This document shows, piece after piece, positions 6,833 to 11,911 of a stretch of 11,911 nt of DNA; position 1 is the first letter of the stretch; each line of letters begins with the position of its first letter. Location: positions 1-11,911 of the forward strand of contig CAJUMD010000104.1 of the NCBI GenBank assembly GCA_910587275.1. The letters are read 5' to 3'. The notes under the pieces are model-generated. The model ran no database searches, was not told the origin of the DNA, and was given only the letters and a program-made list of their open reading frames with translations. The DNA is from an uncultured Kineothrix sp. Lineage in GTDB: Bacteria > Bacillota > Clostridia > Lachnospirales > Lachnospiraceae. Made by a program: the position numbers and the translations under genes.

Positions 6833-8156
6833 TAAAGCCCCGCCCTGACATCAAAATCTCTACCCCGTTATAATTATCCAGGTCGAAAACATTTTTCCCT
6901 TCTATTACATTATTAATTACCTGTGCCCCAAAATCCGCTGCCATACCTACCACTGCACCCACAAGCATTCTTACTAACAGCCTGCCGTCCCAGTCCACAT
7001 AATTCACCGGATCATTGGCACAATAAATATACCGATTCAATGACACACCGGCCGACATATCGCCGGGAATGATATCTTCCCCGTAAAAGCGTCCCGATTC
7101 CGGCGCATATTCTCTTGCCTGTGCGAAATAGGTACCGCTTATTCCGTCAGCCAGATAACCCGTAAATCCAAAAGGCTGCTTATCACCGGCATTTCCGAAC
7201 AGGTCATTTCCAAATTCGTCATACCCGTAAACAGATAAATCATTTCCGTTCCTCCACAAAAACCGGACCGGACTTCCCAGCTCATCCAGCAGGGCATAAC
7301 TGTCCCTTCCTTCTTCCTCCATTCCTGCCAACAGATTCCCCCAAAGATATTTCTGTTTGGCTTCCCCGTTTTCCCTGATGAGCAGGTTATGGCAGCTTCT
7401 TGTCATGTCCAGGACATAGTCCGTATGTATGTTTTTATTCCGAATCCCCCATTCTTCCCGGGAAACCCTCATCCCTGCACCGTTATAGATATATCTGCAT
7501 CCTTCCCCACCGGCAGTCCCTGCTTCCCTGATTTTTCCCATGGCATCATATGCATAGCTTTTCCCTGCCGCACCATTCTGCAGGATTTCGATGAGATTAC
7601 CCTTTTTATCATAATGATACGCATACTGTTCCTTCCCCATGCTCTGCACCATCTGATCCATGGAATTGTAAGTATATTCCGTCCTCCCATCCGAATCTTC
7701 CATCCTGCTCCTGTTATGGAACGAATCGTAAGCATATTCCCGCAGCATTTTGCCGTCTTTCTCCATACTGGTCAAACGTCCTGCCCTGTCGTAGCCATAC
7801 CTGAAAGTACCGCTCTCTTTTGGCACTCCCCTGCGGTATTTAAAAATACCCGTCTTGTTTCCCGTCTTGTCATATTCGTATTTGTAATCTTCCAGTACTA
7901 CGTCATGCATCTTATGGGTCAGCCCCGTGATTTTTCCTGCGTGATTATAACAATAAGAGGTGGTCAGTCCGTTATTGCAGGATATTTCTTCCGGCAGCCC
8001 GTTTTCCCCGTACCGGTACCCGATCCGGTTATTTCCGCTTGTCAGCTCTTTCAGACGCATCAGGTTATCATAGAAATAATTCACCCTGCTTCCGTCCGGA
8101 TATATCACCGCATTCTTCTGATTCATGCTTCCCCATTCATATGCAACGCTGTCCGC
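6795..8156 (-). pseudogene. Rhs/YD-repeat fragment A, broken at both ends
   Basis: The frame is open from 8156, directly after the VgrG-A stop; the first ATG is 8126 (443 residues). It holds YD repeats (YRYGENGLPEEIS, YDKTGNKTG, YDRAGRLTSMEKDG, YDSFHNRSRMEDSDG) and the core end (FGFTGYLADGISGTYFAQAR, SGRFYGEDI, NRYIYCANDPVNYVDWDG near residue 377). It then enters a variable C-terminal region (LVRMLVGAVVGMAADFG, then DLDNYNGVEILM). Protein homology to the other Rhs starts at the very first codons (VAYEWGSM versus VTYEWGGM), so the N-terminal half is missing rather than diverged. The frame goes wrong at 6845-6838 (GGGCGGGG), after which 22 or fewer unrelated residues lead to a stop. Removing one G restores GVEILMSGGALMAAV and continues into the 6832-6260 frame. 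The only candidate start has a weak GGGG four bases upstream, so expression would rely on reinitiation. Confidence 0.85.
6838..6845 (-). other. Probable +1 frameshift site in Rhs-A (GGGCGGGG)
   Basis: The reading frame with Rhs character changes by one base here. One base fewer in this G-rich string joins DNYNGVEILMSG to GALMAAVPSAANW. The site has no long homopolymer of the kind usually seen in programmed slippage. Confidence 0.6.
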
Positions 8157-9722
8157 CTAATCCCCCACAAGCCGGTTCACCAACGCCGCACCCGCCTGTC
8201 TTTCCAGCCCGGACTCCAGTCCCGCACCGGGTGTGGATGCCAGGATATCCTTTTCCAGTCCTTCCAGTCCGTATTCCTTTCCGGCCTCCGGTCCGTCCTC
8301 CCGGAAGACGGGAAAAGCCGCATCTCCCGCGCCTGCCATCGTAACCTCATTGGTGGCGCCCACGGAATCGAATCCGTTGCACATGTTGATGACCGTCGGG
8401 GCTGACGCATCCCTCCTGACTATGGACAGTTCCTGCGGCGCCTGCAGGAATACGGCATCTCCCTTCAGTCCGATGGAATCTTTCGCCGAAACCACGATAT
8501 TCTTATTGCTTACCATGCTTGCCCCCGTGCCGTCGTCCAATACCATTTCCAGCGGGCTTTCCTGTTTCAAGTCACGGAACCCCATACTGTCCGGCAGCAG
8601 GAACATCCGTTTCTGCCCCGCCGTCGTGAAATATCTGTCGCTGCATTTCATTTCCGGATTTCCCGTACCGTTCCCGTGTACCCCGCAGACTGCCCGCGCC
8701 TGTTTTCCTTCGCAGTCGCCCAAATGGATATATACCTTTTCCCCTTTTTCCGGCATGCAGTACATCAGGTTGCCCGCATCCGGACGCCACGGGTACCAAA
8801 AGGCGTCTTCCGCTTTCTGCACCCGGTCCATGTCGAAATGCACCTTCACCTGTTCCTCTCTCCTGTCCAGTACCGTTGCCGGAAGCAGAAGCCCTGCATG
8901 GCGCGGATTCCCGTATTTTGGGCCGGAAAATGCTTCCGCGCCGGAAATGACATAGCGGAAACGCAGCAGCCCCCTCTCCAGCCGGCATCCCTTGCGGATG
9001 ACCGCATACTCCCGCCCCATCCATTTCACGCGGTCGCCGATGTTCCAGTTTTCATATGCCGCTATCTCCTGACAGAGGCAGCAGTTCTCCCTGTCCAAAA
9101 ATACTTTCTCCCTTACCATGTCTGCGCCGCTGCCGTCCCATACCCTTCCCATGGGAAAGCCGACATAAATACCCATACCTGACGACAGGACGGAAGGAAG
9201 CACCGCCGTACCGAGATGCCCTGCCAGCCGACAGAGAAATCCCCAGTCCATCTCCCCGATTTGGTAAAGTACCCCGCCGGTTTTGCGGTCTTTTGCAGTG
9301 AATACCGCTGCCGCATGTACTACGGCGCTATCTGACGGTTCCGCTCCGCGGTCCGCGAGTACTTCCTGTACGACCTCCCCGTAAGTGGCGTCCGTCTTTT
9401 GGAAGGTACGGTTTTTCTTTCCGTAATCCAAAAGCCGCGAGACAGACACCCCTTCCACGGTTACGCCGTACCCGCTTCCTTCCTGGGTGACACGGACTGT
9501 TTCCGGGATTCCGTTAAAAAGCATGGTTTCCCCCGCCCATACTTCTATCCTTCCCCGCTCCATGGGCCGGAGCAGGAATCCGTACCCCAGTTCTTCCGGA
9601 ACCATCCCCGTTAAACGGATGGATGCATGGCTGTTTTTTACTATCTCCATTTCCAATTCTTTCAAATCCTCTATGGGAACTGCCGCTTTTACTTTTATTT
9701 CCCCCTGTGTGACTGCCGACAT
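8157..9722 (-). CDS. vgrG: VgrG-like spike protein A (VgrG/phage late control D type)
   Basis: The protein is 521 residues. A gp27-like N-terminal half carries the landmark LYQIGEMDWGFLCRLAGHLG at about 152-171, equivalent to the ETDWEFL motif of VgrG-B. An OB-fold-like segment follows (DRREEQVKVHFDMD, then FWYPWRPDAGNLMYCMPEKG). A gp5-like beta region comes next (EMVLDDGTGASMVSNKNIVV, SIGLKGDAVFLQAP), and a C-terminal extension of about 95 residues contains SAPTVINMCNGFDSVGATNE and an acidic helical tail. That extension is absent from VgrG-B and may dock a different tip or cargo. The ATG 9722 has GAAGG eight bases upstream, in a purine-rich 72-base spacer after the chaperone. The stop TAG at 8159-8157 is followed in the same frame by Rhs codons. 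Confidence 0.92.
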   Translation of the reverse strand: MSAVTQGEIKVKAAVPIEDLKELEMEIVKNSHASIRLTGMVPEELGYGFLLRPMERGRIEVWAGETMLFNGIPETVRVTQEGSGYGVTVEGVSVSRLLDYGKKNRTFQKTDATYGEVVQEVLADRGAEPSDSAVVHAAAVFTAKDRKTGGVLYQIGEMDWGFLCRLAGHLGTAVLPSVLSSGMGIYVGFPMGRVWDGSGADMVREKVFLDRENCCLCQEIAAYENWNIGDRVKWMGREYAVIRKGCRLERGLLRFRYVISGAEAFSGPKYGNPRHAGLLLPATVLDRREEQVKVHFDMDRVQKAEDAFWYPWRPDAGNLMYCMPEKGEKVYIHLGDCEGKQARAVCGVHGNGTGNPEMKCSDRYFTTAGQKRMFLLPDSMGFRDLKQESPLEMVLDDGTGASMVSNKNIVVSAKDSIGLKGDAVFLQAPQELSIVRRDASAPTVINMCNGFDSVGATNEVTMAGAGDAAFPVFREDGPEAGKEYGLEGLEKDILASTPGAGLESGLERQAGAALVNRLVGD

Positions 9723-9794
9723 GCCTTACACCTTCCCTTCTGCTTTCTTTTACTTTCTTCTGTTTTGTGCCTTCTTCTGATTTCCCTCATTTAT

Positions 9795-10361
9795 CTATTT
9801 TCTGCCTTCTGTCCGCGCCCGGACGGACCTCCGTATATATCCGCATACCTCACGCCATTTCACACACGTCCCTTTCGGATAGGTAACGGTCAGGAGCAGC
9901 AGCTTCCCGTCCTCCGGGAGAAATACCGCCTTCATATGCTCCGACCGGATATCCTTCATATTAAGCAGAAACCATCCGCAGGGAAGTCCGGAACCGCCAT
10001 CTTCCGCTAAGTGGACCACTGACTGCCCGTATTGGGGAAAGGTTTCCTTCACCAGCCTGCCCACTTCCATGGCCGTCCCGTAAACGTCCCCATTCCCTTT
10101 TCCGTTTTCCAAAAGCTGCAGTGTCAGACGGACGTCTTCCTCCCGGTCCTCCATCATTATTTCCGGACGTTTTCCATACGGAAAATATGCCGCCTTCCTT
10201 TCCTCCTCCATTTCCGCAAAACCGGAAGGCAGTTCCATGAGAATCTTCCCGTCCCAAAACTCCCATGGCTCCGTCAGAACGGTATCCTGTTCGCATTCTT
10301 CCGCCCCGCCGTCATATATTAATTTCCCGGACATTTCCCTGTTCCCTTTCAGTCCATCCAT
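9795..10361 (-). CDS. DcrB/DUF1795-like putative effector chaperone A
   Basis: The protein has 188 residues from ATG 10361 (AGGA six bases upstream); ATG 10334 (179 residues, MSGKLIYDGG) is also possible, with AAGGG nine bases ahead. It has no signal peptide, unlike lipoprotein DcrB. The layout is strand and loop (WEFWDGKILMELPSGFAEME), FPYGKRPEIMMEDREEDVRL, a helix (AMEVGRLVKETFPQYG), beta strands (MKAVFLPEDGKLLLLTVTYP) and a last helix (VKWREVCGYIRRSV). This is the DcrB/DUF1795 pattern known from Eag chaperones that assist Rhs effectors. It sits just before VgrG-A as its paralogue sits just before VgrG-B, which supports one chaperone per spike. With the rest of module A deleted, its partner may be lost or encoded elsewhere. 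Confidence 0.82.
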   Translation of the reverse strand: MDGLKGNREMSGKLIYDGGAEECEQDTVLTEPWEFWDGKILMELPSGFAEMEEERKAAYFPYGKRPEIMMEDREEDVRLTLQLLENGKGNGDVYGTAMEVGRLVKETFPQYGQSVVHLAEDGGSGLPCGWFLLNMKDIRSEHMKAVFLPEDGKLLLLTVTYPKGTCVKWREVCGYIRRSVRARTEGRK

Positions 10362-10392
10362 ATCCTGTCCTGTCCCCTTTCCGCTCCTGCCC

Positions 10393-10413
10393 GGATACGG
10401 TTTCCGCGTATCC
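10393..10413. repeat. Small hairpin in the gap before chaperone A
   Basis: GGATACG and CGTATCC form a perfect 7-bp stem with a 7-base loop in the 64-base gap between the preceding gene and chaperone A. No T-run follows in the direction of transcription, so it is not a standard intrinsic terminator. It could affect mRNA processing or stability. Confidence 0.5.
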
Positions 10414-10425
10414 CCCTTGGTATCC

Positions 10426-11124
10426 TTAATACAGTACCATCTTATCGAGTTCCATTGTTTCGTCCACGCCGATAATCCCGAAATGGTGTTCCCAAAATAA
10501 GAACACCCGGTAATTCAACGGAAGGAACATACCTTTTAAAAACTCCAGCTTTTCCTGTTCCTTTTCCGTCTCCCTGACGCCCACATAAATCAGCAGTTCC
10601 CGTATTTCATCGTTGCTGGCATATACCAGCGAATCCGGATACAGGAAGCGCATCACCTCCCGGAACAGCCTGACGGAACTGCCGCACCGGTACAGCTTCA
10701 GCACCAGCCGCAGCAGATGGCGCAGGCTGCCCCTGTCAAAAGATTCCATGACCCGTGACGCTTCCTGCCCGAACACACCCGCCAGGATATCCCGGTACAG
10801 GAATCCCACCGCATATTCCTGACGGCTCATCCCCTGCCGGAGATCCAGCCGTACCATGTACTGCATGAATACACAGAATACGGCTTCCCTTGTCTGACGG
10901 TATTCCGTCAGGTTCCGGTCAAACAAGGGCGAACAGATCTCCGCAAACCGGTACAGCGGATTGATTCCCACTTCCGCTTCCCCCGCTCCCGGTTCCTGTC
11001 CGTTCAGCATCTCCTGTACCAGTTCCGTATACGGACTTCCGTCCTCCACCGGCACATAGCGCAGACTCTCCCTGGGTATTCCCCTGCGGTCTGCCGCCAG
11101 CGCCGCTTCCCAAGCATAATTCAT
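10426..11124 (-). CDS. Hypothetical protein, possible injection-system structural (baseplate) component
   Basis: The protein is 232 residues from ATG 11124, which has GGAGG seven bases upstream and overlaps the previous stop as ATGA; the longer frame to 11187 is not needed. It is mostly helical, rich in Arg, Leu, Tyr and Phe (NPLYRFAEICSPLF, EAVFCVFMQYMVRLDLRQGM, LRHLLRLVLKLYRCG). It ends in a conserved-looking block: FYP-like FLYPDSLVYASND, a helix, then LPLNYRVFLFWEHHFGIIGV. It has no signal peptide or membrane helix. I do not recognise the family. The tight coupling to its neighbour and the position upstream of chaperone and spike genes suggest part of the apparatus. The C-terminal part vaguely recalls small baseplate wedge proteins of phage tails, which is a weak impression only. 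Confidence 0.8.
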   Translation of the reverse strand: MNYAWEAALAADRRGIPRESLRYVPVEDGSPYTELVQEMLNGQEPGAGEAEVGINPLYRFAEICSPLFDRNLTEYRQTREAVFCVFMQYMVRLDLRQGMSRQEYAVGFLYRDILAGVFGQEASRVMESFDRGSLRHLLRLVLKLYRCGSSVRLFREVMRFLYPDSLVYASNDEIRELLIYVGVRETEKEQEKLEFLKGMFLPLNYRVFLFWEHHFGIIGVDETMELDKMVLY

Positions 11125-11911
11125 AATCCTTCCTCCGTTTCCCCGCTGCCATCCGTCTCCTCCTGCCCTGCGAGGACTCCCACACACCGGTATTCACTGA
11201 CATCCGTCTGTATCCGTGATACGACAAACCGTACCATGCTGTCATTCAGATAATGCCCCGGAGCCTTTGCCCTGAATTTTAAAAGCAATACTTTCCTGCC
11301 GCCCATGGGAAACAGCCCGTCCTGCACAAACCAGTCCATTCCCTCCTGTACCGGATAGCCCGACCCGTCCTCCAGGATTTCATAATTTTCCACCTCTATG
11401 TAGTCCTCCGTACCCGTTTCCCGGATCCTCCGGAACAGGTCCGCCTTTGTCAGCAGGCGTACCCCCGTCCCTTCCGCGTATCTGCGGATGAAGGAATCCC
11501 TCCTGTGGTTGGACAACAGCGGCATGTCATAATCCAGTGAATACATGGTTTCCCCCTGCACAATCCGCAGGGCAGTCCATTTTTGGAAGGTTTCCTTCGT
11601 GGTGCGGAGCACAATCCGGTCTTCCTCATGGCGGATTTCCAATATTTCTTCCCTGGACTGTATCAGGTATCCGTCCCCCTCCCCGTCCCCGCCCCCCATA
11701 AACTCATGTTCATAATGGACGCCGTCAATGCACGGCACCATGAAATTCCCGCTGTTAAACGTGACGGATTCTATGTTCCAAAGGGGTATGGCATCCATGC
11801 GCACCATGCTCCCATACCTGCCAAAACGGATATCCACATCGGTTACGCTATCTCCGTCCCCGCTTCCGTCCGGCATCTCCTGCCGCTCCACGTAGATATC
11901 GAGATCGGAAG
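11121..11911 (-). CDS. Hypothetical protein, 5' end outside window
   Basis: The frame is open to the right edge. GTG 11891 is the first formal start, but it has no ribosome binding site and coding codons (DIYVE) lie before it, so the N-terminus is missing. About 260 residues are visible. The visible part starts with an acidic Gly/Asp stretch (PDGSGDGDSVTDVD), continues with mixed beta sequence (IPLWNIESVTFNSGNFMVP, a Gly/Glu/Asp loop MGGGDGEGDG), then ETMYSLDYDMPLLSNHRRD, a helical stretch, and a C-terminal part with beta character (GRKVLLLKFRAKAPGHYLND) ending in an acidic tail. There is no membrane segment in view. I do not recognise the family. It overlaps the next start by ATGA, so the two are made together and may act in one complex. 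The outermost ten bases may be adapter, so the first three or four codons are unreliable. Confidence 0.8.
   Translation of the reverse strand, partial: SDLDIYVERQEMPDGSGDGDSVTDVDIRFGRYGSMVRMDAIPLWNIESVTFNSGNFMVPCIDGVHYEHEFMGGGDGEGDGYLIQSREEILEIRHEEDRIVLRTTKETFQKWTALRIVQGETMYSLDYDMPLLSNHRRDSFIRRYAEGTGVRLLTKADLFRRIRETGTEDYIEVENYEILEDGSGYPVQEGMDWFVQDGLFPMGGRKVLLLKFRAKAPGHYLNDSMVRFVVSRIQTDVSEYRCVGVLAGQEETDGSGETEEGL
11132..11136 (-). promoter_or_regulatory. Ribosome binding site deciding the 232-residue protein start
   Basis: GGAGG, seven-base spacer, ATG 11124, overlapping the stop of the upstream gene. Confidence 0.75.
11902..11911 (+). other. Likely sequencing-adapter remnant at contig end
   Basis: The last ten bases read AGATCGGAAG, identical to the first ten bases of the common Illumina read-through adapter. 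The match lies exactly at the end, where adapter contamination is found. A chance match of ten bases at that exact place has a probability of roughly one in a million. Confidence 0.8.

Noticed and set aside
7389..8405. Plus-strand open frame (338 codons) opposite Rhs-A and VgrG-A
   Set aside because: It runs across the boundary of two minus-strand genes and has shadow-like composition; no protein family is visible.
10393..10413. Intrinsic terminator between the structural pair and chaperone A
   Set aside because: The stem is only 7 bp and no T-run follows on the coding strand.

Overview
All recognisable genes lie on the minus strand and read right to left. The window looks like part of one operon for a contractile injection apparatus (type VI-like or extracellular contractile type) and its polymorphic toxins. 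The likely source is a Gram-positive Clostridia, perhaps Lachnospiraceae. The clues are strong AGGAGG-type ribosome binding sites, tight ATGA start/stop overlaps, a DUF4280-type PAAR-like protein, two VgrG-like spike proteins, and Rhs/YD-repeat proteins with eroded core-end motifs. This assignment is an inference from protein style; there is no rRNA or housekeeping gene to confirm it. The right end finishes in ten bases identical to the start of the standard Illumina adapter, so this is probably a whole short-read contig, possibly metagenomic.

In transcription order: (1) 11911-10426, two translationally coupled proteins of unknown family, possibly structural or baseplate parts, the first cut by the window edge. 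(2) Module A, 10361-6260: a DcrB/DUF1795-like chaperone, VgrG-A, then the C-terminal part of an Rhs protein that begins directly after the VgrG stop codon, in the same frame, and is broken again by a +1 frameshift at its variable C-terminal domain. (3) Module B, 6199-211: a small helical protein, a second DcrB-like chaperone, VgrG-B, an unknown 376-residue protein, a PAAR-like protein missing its second half, and an Rhs protein missing its N-terminal part but carrying an intact AT-rich C-terminal domain. (4) 205-1: the start of a small exported or membrane-anchored protein directly behind the toxin, in the usual place of an immunity gene.

Expected working model: VgrG forms the spike, the PAAR-like protein caps it, the DcrB-like protein loads or stabilises cargo, and the Rhs shell carries the C-terminal toxin, with an immunity gene behind. 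The notable feature is that both modules are rearranged. In A, everything between VgrG and the Rhs core is gone. In B, half of the PAAR-like protein and the Rhs N-terminus are gone, and the two remnants meet at an A7 run one base out of frame. Either this is a locus of deleted or displaced toxin tips, or the assembly collapsed across repeated Rhs/VgrG sequence. The adapter remnant makes the second option a serious one.

No tRNA, rRNA, CRISPR array, transposase, convincing promoter or intrinsic terminator was seen. A 23-bp tandem repeat of four units starts within the VgrG-B 3' end and fills most of the gap to the next gene.
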